NCBI GenBank assembly: GCA_011947345.1
Contig: JAAVTG010000531.1
Coordinates: 434,001 to 498,000 of the forward strand
DNA length: 64,000 nt
Direction: 5' to 3'
From: Phytophthora quininea
Taxonomy: Eukaryota > Oomycota > Peronosporomycetes > Peronosporales > Peronosporaceae
In this document: positions 34,173 through 46,873 of the stretch, in pieces
Numbering within the stretch: the first letter of the stretch is position 1
Layout of the letters: the number at the start of each line of letters is the position of its first letter
Position numbers and translations under genes: made by a program
Notes under the pieces: generated by a model
What the model was told of the DNA's origin: nothing
Seen by the model: the letters and a program-made list of their open reading frames with translations, nothing else
The model's database searches: none

Positions 34173-35692
34173 ATGATTGACGTCCCTGGTACGCCGCCAG
34201 CCATGCAGCAAGCGCGCTCGCCATCAAAAATGGCGTCCACGAGAACCTTTCGAGAGCCGAGGAGCTCCATCACGACAGTCGGAACCAACAGCAACAGCTG
34301 CACATCATTGCCGTCGCCTACGCATCGAAAGTCGACACGGACGATGTTGCTCTCGAGATCTCCATCACCGCCTCCATCTCGCTCGGGGGTCGCATTACTC
34401 CGCCCGTGAAGGCTGAAATGAGCATCACCGAGCAGATCGCACGACAGACACGCAAGTCGACGGTGCTCGACCCAAAAACGCCTTGCTCATCATGGCCATC
34501 CCAGACTACGACGACTACAAGATCTTGCAGCCGTACAGCTGCCGATCGCTATCCAACAAGAGCAAATTCGTCGGTGGTCGCGATTTCATCACCCGCCACA
34601 ACCCTCAAGAAGTGAACGAATTCAAGAAGCAGTACTCGCGCGAGGTTGGCAACTTGAATCGACATCGGTCGATTGCGGCACCGCCGACCACAAGTTTGTC
34701 AGCGACAGGTCTATTGTCGATGTCTTCTGCTTCGATCAGCAACAATAATTTATCGGATAGAACTCTGTGGCGCAAGACCTTCACGTCCAGCATGAAAGCC
34801 TGCTGGGTACTCACTGAGTTCGGTTTGCAGACGCTCATCGGTCCTGAATACAGGATCACTACACGGACGCCGCTACTCCCAGCACTACCTTCACCTCGAC
34901 CACAACGACCACCAATTTTACCGCTATCTTGCCGTTCACTGGGAACAGGAAGGCGGCCCGAATCTCCGTCATCCGCGTCGGTGTTTTCTGCACGCAAGTC
35001 GGCTCGTATCGGTATCGGAGTCGACCTAACGGACGAAAAACCCTTGCAGCGCTTTCACGACTTGCGGTGAGCAGTCCGAAACCTCGAACCCCTTCTTATC
35101 CATCTATGAAGAAGCTTACGATCCCAGTGGTTCAAGCGAACTTGCTGAATACCGAAAGTAGTTCTTCGTCTTCCATCAGTGGAGCCGAGCTTCATTCATT
35201 TGCACCTTACGCCGACGTATCGTGGGAAAAGAGCGACGAAATTGACGGGGAGCAGCGCAGTTCGCGGCAAGATATTCCGGTAACTACTCGGGCCCGTCTC
35301 GAAGCTGCAACATCAGAAGAACGACTTCCTGTGGTCGCAGCTATGACCCAGCACTTTGCAATGGAAGTATCCCCCCATCACTTTCACTAGGCACGCTGCA
35401 AACTGGCGAAGTGTACATATTCCCTGTGCGAGTGCGCAACGTGGGGTCTCTGCAGGAACGCTTCCGAGTGAACCATGTGAAAGCCACCTGCGCAGGTTTC
35501 GACGCAAGTATCGCTGAAGCCAGCTACCAGCACGAATCCGCTCGATTAGTTCCAGGACTTGCGGCGATCGTCACCGTAGCCCTCAGTTTCCATCACCCTG
35601 GTCGAATTACTGGATCACTTCGGGTCGAAGCTGAAGGTCTCGGCGCTTGCACCGTTGAGATGAAAGGAGTCGTTCGTAACATGGGGAAGTAA
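34173..35692 (+). CDS. Protein of unknown function with an ASH/MSP-like C-terminal region
   Basis: Open from ATG 34173 to the stop at 35690-35692, but only if one base is added at each of four places: A-run 34226-34230, A-run 34474-34478, near 34850, and C-run 35371-35376. The repaired protein, about 505 residues, has a polar N-terminus, a Thr-rich stretch and a C-terminal beta-rich region (GEVYIFPVRVRNVGSLQERF) that looks like an ASH/MSP immunoglobulin-like fold common in ciliary proteins. The fold call is inference from pattern. A degraded gene cannot be excluded. Confidence 0.5.
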
Positions 35693-35784
35693 TAACACAC
35701 ACAATTTGAAAGACTTGACGTTTTGATGGCAACCCACATTGTAGTCCAAAGGCTCCACCGAGAAAGGCAAAACGTTTGAGTTTT

Positions 35785-35800
35785 GTCATTGTTGATTTTT
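35785..35800 (+). promoter_or_regulatory. Inr-like element of the second LRAT-RING gene
   Basis: GTCATTGTTGATTTTT lies 17 nt upstream of ATG 35818 and matches TCATTYYNCAWTTT at most positions. Confidence 0.45.
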
Positions 35801-35817
35801 CTCGGTCGGCAACAGAG

Positions 35818-37200
35818 ATGCAAGAAGAAGTGGACCCGGAAGGCGTTGCCCGTGGCGATGATGCCACCGCCTCATTACCAGCAGAAGCTGATAAACTTCG
35901 TGCGGGAGACGTCGTTCAGCTCTCGCAAGGCCACACAAAGCGCTCTTTTGGACTTTTCTACGGCAAAGAGCACGTGATTCACTCGTGGTCCCCATCTCGC
36001 CGCAACTTTCGCGTTCGCGTGGACTCACTGCGCACATTGAAGCTCGCGGGGTATATAGCAACTCCGTTCTCGAAGATGTTGGACACTTTTTCCTGGACCT
36101 GCTGAAGCTCACCCCAGTGGATTCTACCCAAGTGGTGCAACGAGCCAAGACGGCGCTGCACATTAAGACAACCTCCAGCAGTTCGTGTCTGTCCCTCGTG
36201 CTGTTGGCTCGGTATGGAGACGAAGTATTTGAAGTGCTCGAAGCTGAACCAGACGTACGCCAAAGCTCTTGAGGGTTGGCTGAAAGGAGCACCAACTGAC
36301 GATGCAGCTCCGAGTTTCGACGAAAAGTATCCGTTCGGCGATCAGCTGTACAAGAACCCACTGGACGCCATTGCCGGACCTCAAGACGCTGTCGAAGGTG
36401 GCGCTGAAGCAGCCAGAGTTGAAGGTCCTTCAATCGCTGCCTTCCTGGGCTCGTGCGGAGAATATCTGATCAGCGAGTGGCTAAAGAGGACGCTTTCCGA
36501 CTTCTTGACCAAAACCAGCACACCGAACTGCTGGTACCCGATCGCTCCTGCTAGTAGGCTGCGTACGATTTGTTGTACTTGGGCTGCTTTACCACATCAG
36601 TGCATGCTAAACTTGTTGTTGTGTCTTCATTAGCGCCGGTCTTCATGATGTACGACAAGGCCCAAGCGGTTTTCACGATCCGATTCCGGATGAATGGAGG
36701 TTTGCCTGAGAGGATGGCTGGAGACCGGATGGAGTGCGGGTATGTTTCGTCCTCTTCTGGCCTGGACGGTGGTGAACAAAGCGCTAACGACATTGTTCGC
36801 AGAGTGTGCTGGATGGACTTCACGTCCTTGAAGGTCATGGTCATGAAGTGCTCCCACTACATCTGCGCTCCGTGTCTTCAAATGCTGCCTCGCCGAGTGT
36901 GTCCGTTTTGCCGGTAAGCTATTGCACAGCTGTACTTGAATCTTGATCCTGACGGTCCGCTAACGCAACTTCTCTTCTAACAGCGAGCCGATTCGCTTCA
37001 CATTCGAGGTGACGGAACAAATCAAGCAAGAAGCTCTGCGACTGATGCTGGGTTCGCTCGCTTTCGACGATACCATTGCTGAACAAACGGAGTTGGAGCA
37101 GGAGTCACCTGCATTGGACGCTGCAACGAAAGCTGAGGCAAACGATGAAATCGTCCATGAAGTTGAAGTCCTTGACGTTGTGGCCCTCGAAGTTGGGTGA
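35818..37200 (+). CDS. LRAT-like / RING-finger fusion protein, copy 2
   Basis: The N-terminus aligns with copy 1: LRAGDVVQLSQ, then FGLFYG (first His replaced by Ser), VIHSWSPSRRNF (second His kept), RAKTAL and SSCLSLVLLARYG (Cys kept). A linker of about 130 residues replaces the Gly-rich membrane segment. A RING follows (ECGVCWMDF ... CSHYICAPC ... CPFCREPI), ending in an acidic tail. The RING is split by introns after GAGTGCGG (about 36738) and at about 36915. The first is at the same codon and phase as in copy 1. Frame breaks lie at the G-run 36048-36051 and near 36240; a further intron lies within 36510-36632. The mid-region model is uncertain. Confidence 0.6.
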
Positions 37201-37403
37201 TTGGAAATTGCCGATTGACAGTAAAGCATCGTGTCATGTTGACCATCTATCTGTGCGAGAAGTTGATCACACTGCACCAGTCTTGTTGTGCACTGCGAAC
37301 GACGACGATAGTCTCAACTAAAACTATATGTATGAATCCAAAAGATTTTTTTACAATATGTATGTAAATACGGCATTTCTCGTTATTCCTAAAATTATAA
37401 CTG

Positions 37404-38380
37404 ATGTCAACGATGGAGCAGATTCGGGAGCTTCCGAACGGCAAGTGCCTCCGCAAATACTCACCAGAGCACCCTCTGTTTGAGGCTGGTACACTGCTGT
37501 GGGCTGCCAAGTACTATCAGGAGCCAGAGTGCGTTGATAACATAGGAAAACATTGTATTTACGTGATACATTTTCTTATTTTACTTGGATTTTCTTACAG
37601 GTCCATGATTCAACCGGAAGAGGAGGCCAAGATCGATGAAGCATCAACAATCACTTGTCGACTCGCCAATTGCAACGTGAACTTCCAGTCTGTTGCGGGC
37701 TATGAGGAGCACTACGACATGTACGTGGTTGTCAGTATTCTATTATTGAAAATATTCCTGTTTATTGATATTTTTAATAATAATTCTGCCAGAGTGCACC
37801 GTAACGTGTGCCGGGAGTGTTCTCGGTCATTCTTGAGTTTGCGACTGTTAGATATCCACATTAGGTGAGCATTTGCATCATTGTAGCATGCTTTATCTCA
37901 TTCTTGTTTGCTGCTTAGTGAAACTCACGACGCGTTCTTCAAGATTTTGTCCAAGAAGAAGCCGATGTACGTGTGTTTGGTGGACGGCTGTCCGGAGACT
38001 TTCCGGCACGATGACAAGCGAAGTCGCCACTTGATTCGAGAGCATCAGTATCCCGAGACGTTTTCGTTCCATCCGAAGCGCAAAGTTAACAACAGTCAAA
38101 AGACAAGCAGTATTTTTAAGCCTGTTGAGACTGGAAATCAACCAGAGGTGGACGCAGAAACTGTGAAAAAGCGTGACGCAAGGAAGCGCCAGAGGCAGCA
38201 GAAAAAGAAAAGATGCTGGACCAGAAGCGAAACCAAGACATGGAGATGCACGTGGACGAAGACGATAAGGAAGCAAACACGAATGGAACAGTAGATGTGG
38301 ATATGGAGGGGCTAGAAACGGACATGAGCAAATTGCAGATTCCTAAGACCATTCACTTTGGACGCAAGCGGAGAGTATAG
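37404..38380 (+). CDS. ZNF511: ZNF511-type C2H2 zinc-finger protein
   Basis: Four exons: 37404-37528, 37601-37720, 37793-37864 and 37919-38380. The introns are 72, 72 and 54 nt. Conserved ZNF511 blocks: CRLANCNVNFQSVAGYEEHY, VHRNVCRECSRSFLSLRLLD, SETHDAFFKILSKKKPMYVC, and CPETFRHDDKRSRHLIREHQYP, making three fingers. The tail is basic, then acidic. One base is missing in the A-run 38208-38211; with it the protein ends in KTIHFGRKRRV. ZNF511 is a conserved, little-studied nuclear protein. Confidence 0.85.
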
Positions 38381-38660
38381 ATCCTCAGGGTCAAGACGGA
38401 GATAACTCATTTTGGCAAACATATGCGTTAGTGAGGCACTGACGCAATCGATTGCAAAACGAAAGTGAAATGTCACTGTGTTTGCGTTAGTGCTGCAATA
38501 ACGTTATCAGTGTACGAGTAATGAGCGAAGTTGTCCACCAACAAGCCGGCAGTCACATCGGCAAAGTTGGCATCGAGATCGAGCACTAGCAGTTGGATCG
38601 GCACTGTAGCATCGAGTTGTAAGATATGATGCATTCGACTCTTACAATACTACGCCACTC

Positions 38661-41600
38661 TCAGTTACTAGTCTTCTTGTACGTGAGCTCAGCTAGCGGA
38701 ACAATTGACGGTCTGCCGTGAGCACACTGAAAAGGAAGTTGGCAGGTCTTGAGTTCTTCGATCAATTCTTTGCATTGTCCAATGCTTAGCCAGTCGCCGA
38801 ACATGATGGCACTGCGGCATGCTCTCGAGTGAAGAAATCTCGTGATCACTGGCGGACGAGTGTATGAGCGCGGGACGCAGTCGTCGGAGCTGGCCAGAAG
38901 CTGAATAAATTCGCGAAAGTCATCAGCATCTGCAATTCTCTTCTCTAATTTTGGCGTCGTATAAAGCAGCACGCGGTCTTGATCTGACTTGCGTTCATCG
39001 ATTAACAATCCAATGGTGTCTGAAGACTTGCTCTCGAACTCAAACCCCCAACTTTCAATGAATTCTTTGCAAGCATTCAACGATTTGCGCTCCATTGCGT
39101 TCACGCGTAATTGAAGCGGTGGGTTGTGCTCGTGAACCTCGACATTGCGCTGACAGCCATCAACTCCAAACATTCCAACTTCGAGTTTCTCCAGTCGTAC
39201 TCGTTCGTCTGCCGCATGCTGGTCGATACAAAAGAGAATGGAAGCTTCAGACGCCGCGGCTTGGACGAGGATGAACTTTCGATCGACCTGGCTGATCACG
39301 CGCAGGTTTGCTAGCATTTCCTTGCTGATTTTGATCTCTCGAGGACTGTTCAAGCCTTGGACGTTGTCGACACGAAGCGCTGCTGCTAAACTCTGGAATG
39401 AAGGTGGTTTGGAGCGCCTTGGCGTTTGCTTTGCAACTTGGTGAGCTGTATTCACACCAAAGAAACAGGACTTTGTCTTCTCCACTGATACACTGTGTGT
39501 TAACTTGTCGCCATCATCTTCACTACCAGTCTCTAATTCGGCGTTCTCATCTTGATTGCTCTTGGAGACATGATCATTAGCACTAGGCAAACCGGTCAAA
39601 AATGGTGTTCGCGACCCATACCACAGGCATGAATCCCAGCACAAGAGTCTGGCTTGCTACTTAGCCATGGCATCTCAATTTCGGGCGTCTTCAACAGAAT
39701 AAAAGTGCTTAGTATATACCTCAATCACAGGAAGAACAAACCACAAACCAAACAACTTACTGCACGAGCCTCAGACGGCATCGCCACCGAAGGGTACTCT
39801 CCACGAAAGAAAACGTCGGACAGGATAGAGTCGTCTTTCTTGGTGCGTAGTTGATGAGAGTATTCTGCAACAGCATATTCGTAACAGTTCTCGCCGAAGA
39901 TGGAGTAGTTTTTGATGTCAAATCGATGATCGTTCCTTTCTGCACTGCTGAATTCGCTTTCCAAGTTTCTGTCAAAAGATCTAGGTCGCACTGTTAGGGC
40001 AAAGTTGAAAAGTAATTCGGCGACAAACCTACCTCCAGCTAGCGTACATGCAGTCGTTAACGTGGCCGCACGCTTCACAAGTGCTACAGGATGTGTGTTG
40101 CTGGATCTTTCAATAGCAACAAGCTTAGTATTATCAACGAAAAGGATGACAAGCGCATTGCCACTTACCGGATAAAAGTTGTCGCCAAAAGTGCCGCCCC
40201 AATAGTTTTTTCCACCAAATAATCAACTTCATTGCTATCGTAGCCACCACATGAGCTTCCATCGTTAACGGGGATAACGGCTGTAAATTCATCGCCGCAA
40301 TAGCTCATTTCGTCGTCAATGAGAACGTAATTCGACAAGATACTCGTATCAGATTGCAATATGCTTGCGGTCGTCGCAGCAAATTGTGAACACCCCGGGA
40401 TTGATTCTTCAGTTGAGTCATACTCCAGGTTTTCTCGCACTGCGAGATTTGTCGCATCGTGGCTATATTTTTGGAGCGGCGATCAGCCTATATGAATACA
40501 AACGGTTCAAACAATACGGATTCAAACAATGGCGCACTAACGCTGCCGTACCTGTGCTTGATTTAGTTCTTTCGAAGACAAGTGCTGGAGAAAATTAAAC
40601 AAAGTCAATAAAACTATATTCCCAACGTGATAGGAACTTTACCTGCACAAACTCCTGGAGGAACTGTTCAAATTGCTCAGGGTCTTTGAGGACTCTACAG
40701 TGTTCTCTGTCGAGATGTGAGTCATCGCATTGCTCCATTGAAGCTGCGACTTTCAAAACAAATATGGGGATTGCTACAACATACATTAGCGCTCATTAGC
40801 TTGACCAATTAAATTTCGATGCTGCAGTTGATCCGCACCTGAAATGCTTTCGAGTGAAGCAATGGTAATCACTTTGGAGCAGACTTGTTGACACTCGTGA
40901 ATCCATTCGTTATCAAGGAACGCAAACTGGTAGTACGTTTTCGCCTGTTGGATTCCCTGCACGTAGCCTTCGGATCCGACAGGAACAAAAGCAAAGTATC
41001 CTCGAATCGAGAACGGAAACAATTTCGACACGAAGTCAACATACTACAGAATCTGTCAGTTTTTCAGTTTGGAAAACGAGAACCCGCAAAAAAATACCTG
41101 CAGTTCGTTTCCGAGGGTCGGGCCAAACCACTCCAGAAATCGTTCTCGACAGGTCTTGGCAGCAGCGATTTTTACCGGTTGCAAACCTTCATCTGAATAA
41201 ATGGCACAGGCTCTTACAGTTAGCTGGAGTAATAATGCGTTAATGCGTTAATGCATTAACGAACCTTCAAACCGTACTGTAAACGACAAAGACGGCCAAA
41301 TCATCGACATTTGGACGCAGAAGCTCTGAATATTGTGTACGACGCGATCTCGGTGTCGCTTGTTGCAAAATAAGTCCTTCGATCTGACGGGGAGTTTTGC
41401 AAAGAGATGGGATACTGTTACGGTGGTGCCTGCCATCTCACGAATCTCTTTTGAGCGCGCGTTGAACACGACCGCTCCATGCTGTTCAGAAACATAGGAT
41501 AGTTAGACTGTAGCTTTCGTCTACCGTACTCGATGCAGACAAACCTCAAACACTTTGCGGTAGGAAGTCCAGTGTTCCAGAACACGACTTTCGATCTCCA

Positions 41601-42138
41601 CCACTGACGCGAGTGAAGTGAGCTCATAGAGAAAGGCTCCACGTTTGGCGTAAGTCTTTGGTCGAATGTGCCGATTGCCTTCCTGTGATGGAGACGATGA
41701 AGCTGCAGGAGCCAGCGCTGAGTAAGAATACGATTCATTTCCTAAACCACCATCATTGCTGGCTTGTATCTTACCGTGGCATTCACCGACGTAGCGATAA
41801 AGGCCGTCGGGATCAATTCCGTTCCCTAAGGAAGTGCCGCAGAAAGCTGTAAGTCATCTACGCGAATAAGTCACTCCCGAACTAGAGGTTATGCTACCAT
41901 TGTCCACTATAGTAAACGATGCTCTGGCAGCGTTCACTGTCAGCGCTATCACTTTAGCGTTCGCATCGATGCTGTTGTAAACCGCTGTCATCACGAATTA
42001 TTCGTTAGATTCTGACATCAATACAATTTAAACCGCACCAAACCTACCTTGTTGAACGGCGAATTCCAAGTCTGGCAATGCGTATGATGCAGTTAGCACA
42101 TCACTCGCTGCTGTCTCCAGCGTGTGCACTGCTGCCAT
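38661..42138 (-). CDS. MLH3: MLH3 MutL homologue
   Basis: Starts at ATG 42138. First exons: 42138-42048, 41984-41898, 41825-41775, 41717-41545 and 41481-41265. Later exons include one near 40780-40650, one near 40440-40170, and the last starting near 39630. The N-terminal ATPase has VYNSIDANAKVI, DNGNGID and GTTVTVSHLFAKLPVR. The C-terminus has the metal-binding endonuclease motif DQHAADERVRLE and the closing CAHGRPSIVPL, as in MLH3 rather than PMS2. MLH3 works with MLH1 in mismatch repair and meiotic crossover resolution. Two ATPase residues look altered (see findings). Middle exons are divergent and only partly placed. Confidence 0.82.
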
Positions 42139-42171
42139 TGCCTCTTCCGTCCCACTTGAGTCTAACGCAGC

Positions 42172-42187
42172 AAATTCCAAACTGAGC
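42172..42187 (-). promoter_or_regulatory. Initiator (Inr) of MLH3
   Basis: The minus strand reads GCTCAGTTTGGAATTT, nearly the full oomycete consensus GCTCATTYYNCAWTTT, ending 33 nt upstream of ATG 42138. This is the best core-promoter match I found and supports the chosen start. Confidence 0.6.
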
Positions 42188-42289
42188 ACGCCCACTGGGC
42201 GATGCCTTTCTCAAATGTTCTCACACCCGTCTTCAAACGATTGGTTGGATAAATGGTACGCATTAACCGTGGCGGGCAGATCGATAGGT

Positions 42290-45200
42290 TTATGAAGTCC
42301 AATCCAAGAGTACTGAAGGTTCCTCGGCTTCTTGCCCGCTAGCGAACCTTTGTTCCAACGGAAAGAGCAGCCGCCCAACCATTTCATGATACTCGCTTCG
42401 AAGCCGAAGTAGCAGTGTTCTCCACGGACTAAACCGAAAGTTTGTTATGGGTTCGCGAATAAGCATCAGGAACGGCGTCAAGCTGCGGGAACTAAACCGC
42501 CCAGTCAGGTCTCGCATTGTCGGCTCCAAATGCTTAAGAACTGCAACCATTATGTAGACCTGCGCACACCAAACATGAGTTAGTTAGTTGGACTGACGGA
42601 AGTCAAAACTGTAAACTTCCGTCTCACTTGAAACTCGGCTCCGTATAGTATGCCGAAATACGTGTAAATGACGATGTTTTCCCAGTCAAAATAATTCCAG
42701 AAACTTTGACCATGCCAGCGTTGCACAAGGTTTAGCAAAGAGCAACTACACTTCTCGAGAGCTTGTAATATCTGATCACACAAACAATAATTAGTTCAAA
42801 GCAAGCATCAAGTTTATAGTACGTTTTGAACAAACCTGGGGAGATTCGCGTTCCAAAATGGTTTCTACGGCCTCGACAATGGCAATGACTGACGGTAGTG
42901 AGACGTCATTATGGTGACTGTAGTGGGCTGCAGCGCTTGGCCATAGATAGCCAGAGGAAGAACTCGTCATGCAAGTTGTCAACACATTTAAAATATCCGC
43001 ATCCTCATAGCTGGGATACAAGAGCATCAGAATAGTGACCGGAAAGCAATCCATAGAGGCCCTGCCGAATTTCTTGGTGATACTGTGCAGTAGAGTTGGC
43101 GACACTTCCAGTGAAAGTCTCTGTGCGTAGTTTTTATAAAACCGGTTCATCAATTTACGATCCGAGTCCGGTGGGAAAAATGAATTAAGCTTTGACTTTG
43201 AGTCGATTGCCAAGCGCACTTTGGCAGTAGTTGGCTCCAACCGACTACGCTTACTGGTTACCAAACTGAAAATTAGTTTGGCAAATACTCCAGTGAATGC
43301 TGCAGCTGATTTTGTAAGCAGAATGTGATCCGATGCCTCTTTGGTTCACTCTCTAGCTCATTCACCAGCTCCCACGACGCCTGTGAAATCTGCACGAAAT
43401 CCATCGGGACAGAGGGACCGGCCTGGATCCCTTCTTCAATAGCTAGTAATATTTTCTTCTGGAGAGTGAAAACAAATTCAGGAATGCGCATGGTTTCAGG
43501 TGTGTTCCCACTTTCACGACCATCCAGCTTTAAATTTCCGTCAAAGTCGTAAAGCTCACAACGAGGATGCTTTTCACTTGGGCCTCCAATGATTTCAAAT
43601 TCGTAACGTAGTTGGTGTTCCAGTAACGAACAGGGCCCAAGAGATTCGCTGTTGGATATCAAGTTCGAATTCTTGTTGTCTAGATGGAGAAGATTCACCT
43701 TAGAAAAGATACCACTGCAAGCTAGCATTGCCGGCACACTTGCTGATAAAGCAACAGCCAGTTGGAACCCTACGCAGCAAGTATCTTCTGCAGAAGATGA
43801 GCTCATACATGTTTGATTGTGCTTCGATAGTGTCTCCAGTATAAACGAAATCAAGCGGCTGCGAGATCCATCAACAGAAGCCAGCGCTGCGGCCGCGTGT
43901 TGAGTTGATAGACAGCACTCCAGCAATTGCAAATGCCTCGTGAAATCGGACAGCTGTGTCGGGGACTCATCTAGCGGGCTGTTGATAGCGAACGTGAAGT
44001 CGCAACTTTCTCGAAGCTTGGTAACGACTTCAAACACTGTTTCCTGGACCCCTTCAAACATGAAAAATGCATTTGCAGTTGCTGGAAGAGCTAAACAGCT
44101 CAGAACGTCACGATAATTGATTTTTGTCTGGTCATGCCATTGCATACGAACACAGTCAAGGCACAACTCGGTAATTGCAGAGCCCTTCAATCCGCGTACT
44201 CCTGATGAGGAGTGCAATAAAGCAGCCGCAATATAGGAATTGAGAGAAGACAACTTCGATCCAGAGCAGATTTCGACAAGGTCGTCAACAACGCCAAACT
44301 CGACACCCAACTTAAAAATGCGAATAGATCGCATCAAATCTGCAATGGATTGAACTAGCTCGACAGTTCTTGCCGAGGCTCTCGATATCACTTCAATGTT
44401 AACCGTTCGAAGGAACGTTTTGCATACTTCGAGAAGAGTTTTAATCAAGCCCAAATTGTGAAGTTGTGTCGTGAAAGCACTGCTAGATAGAATCGTTTGT
44501 AAAATCATCTCTCCATGGACGGCAATATCTGTGCTCGAATTCGATCCACGACGAACTCTTAGCGATATAGAGTCGTGTATCATGTGGCACACATCTGTAG
44601 GAGGCTTCAATTGCCGAAATGGAAACCAAGGAAATTCTGCTTCTGTATCTTTGGAAGACCATCGTGCCAATGGAACGCTCTTCCAGCAATTTTCAATAAG
44701 CTAGTCAACCATAAACGAAGTTTTGTCAGCTTACAATTGACTGGGGTGTAGCATACGTATTCATACCTGTAAAATGCAAGAAAATTCAAACTGGGTAGTA
44801 TGTAGATATGTTGAAACGCTCTTTAAGATGATCCGTGACCATTCCTCGTCGTTTGGGGTGCAGTCTGCATGGACTAGAACGGTCTGAATAACGCAGTAAG
44901 CTTCGAGTTAAAGCATCACCACTTTTAGGAAAGCAAAGAGCTGGGCGTACCGAAAAACTTGTTAGGGTGAGAGCGTCAATAGCGCCCGCACCAAGGCGAT
45001 CGTATTCTGCTTCCAAATCTTCGTCAGGGTTTTGCTAAGCATGTTATCAAGTGGACAGTTAGTTTGATAGTGTTCCTGGTCTGGTATGGTGCATCTCTTA
45101 CCTCTTCACAGGATTGAGGCTGGCTAACATGGTAAAGTGCATCATTCTCTTCAGCAACATACCGAAAGGATGGACTTATCCAACCTGTACGTCGCTGTTT

Positions 45201-46828
45201 GATATACGCATGCGCAGAAATTCGTCGCCAACGACTAATCACCTCTCGCCCTTCAGAGTACTCGCAGATGTAAGATAGGATACTCAGCACCTGTCCACAA
45301 GATCGACACTAATTAACGAGAAAACATAGAATTTCACCAAAGCAAACAAACTTACGCCTCGAAAAATGAGTTTTTCAGAGCTGCTACCCTTTGCTCCGCC
45401 AAAGGACGAACACGAGAAAAATATTGCAGTAGATCCGACACAAAACCGGTTTCACTGATCGTGACAAAAGTTGGGTCAAGTTCGGCGAGTTGAGAAGCCA
45501 CAGCTGGAGCCACTGCATCGAATCGTTCTCCACTAAGCTCAACACCATTAGTGGATTCATATGTCTGACTTCCACTTCCGTTTCCGACTTGCTATACATT
45601 GTTAGGAACCAAAACGTTGAATATAAACACCGAGCGAGAGCTTCTGGCGAGAAATAAACCCAATGTCGAGTAACTCGACGAAGAGTGTAGAGCCAAACAC
45701 GAAAGCAATCCAGAATAGCGATCGCGTTTGGAGCTGTGCTTGTTTCTACGATGTTTTGTCGCTCCAGCTTCAAATCTCCAGCCTCGAAGCGCGTCATCAT
45801 GAAATCGAGAACTGCAGCGTACAACTCGAAAAACTGCGTCGCCTCATCCACTTGTTCAGCCAAGTCGCACACCACTTTCTTCGCTCGATCAGCGACATCG
45901 TTGTTACCAGTATCAAGAAAAAGATTGACAACTGCTGAGCATGCGGTGGGGAACACTGGGCCGGAGTGAATGATTTCCACGATAGGCATCTACACATTCC
46001 AAGAGAACCAGCTCATTAGCAAAAATAAAGTAAGAGAACGCGGCAATTTCGTTACCTGCACAAGCTCATCGAATCCAGCAGCGCGTTCCAGTAGATCCTC
46101 GCTCTGTATCCGGCGAATCGTCATGGGAAAATCCTCCAAGCACGGGAAGCTTCGAAACAACGTCAATATCCCCCAAAGTATCCACAGTTTACATTGCACG
46201 CACCTCATTGCAGACCGTGATATCTCGTTCAGATCGTCATCAAACGTGAGCATGCTGAACGAGCAGTTGTCACTCCCTTCTACTCCTCCAGATCTCCGCT
46301 CTTCATCTTCTGGTTGCATCTCTCTTTCCGTTGTAATCTGCTCCAGTTTCCCCACAACATCTCTAGAAAGTGCCTCGTGCGTCGGTCATTGCCTCCGTTC
46401 GCCATCTCAGCCAGCTCATGGACTTCCTTTTCCACGTCACTTTGAATTTGCTTCAACGTTTCTTCTAGCTCCACACTCTGTTTGGTCCTCATCGTGGATC
46501 TAGTAACAATCTCCGTGGGGTCTTCAATTCCTTCGTTGGCAGCTTCCTCCACAACTGCAAAATCCTCTCACCCACTCGCTTCTTGATCACATCTCTAATA
46601 AACTGGACAACTTTTAGCTGCCAGAACGACGGCTCCTGGCTCTGTAGACTGCGGACCGCCGTCTCAAAGTGCTGCAGTAATTCCTCCAACTAGAATGGCA
46701 CCAATGCAGCCAGTAAGAACACCACCACCACCACCTTCAACGACCTCAACACCCACCGGAGCGTTCTCTGTCAACGGGTAAACGCTTTCATCCACCAGAT
46801 CCCTCTGGAGCAGCAGCAACTCGTCCAT
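42290..46828 (-). CDS. Large helical (HEAT/ARM-like) protein of unknown function
   Basis: Starts at ATG 46828 (exon 1 46828-46757, exon 2 from 46689) and runs through about ten exons to a stop at 42290. The longest exon covers roughly 44670-43273. The product, about 1,300 residues, is Leu-rich with repeated amphipathic helix pairs and no transmembrane segment. Codons, splice sites and phase agree across introns of 60-90 nt. The overall look is a HEAT/ARM solenoid, but no block identified a family to me. One base each is missing in the A-run 46559-46562 and near 46350. The gene lies head-to-tail with MLH3 and head-to-head with PGAP5. Confidence 0.6.
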
Positions 46829-46873
46829 TCCGACGTCGCTTCAAAGATACTTTTCTTTGTGTAACGGTACATA
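46829..46873. promoter_or_regulatory. 45-bp divergent promoter region
   Basis: Only 45 bp separate the start codons of the minus-strand helical gene and the plus-strand PGAP5 gene. Any core promoters must overlap or lie within coding sequence. No initiator match is evident. Confidence 0.5.

Noticed and set aside
34173..35692. Calling this gene a pseudogene because of four frame breaks
   Set aside because: All four breaks are of the -1 kind, three in long runs, the same as in essential genes such as delta-COP and NOC4.
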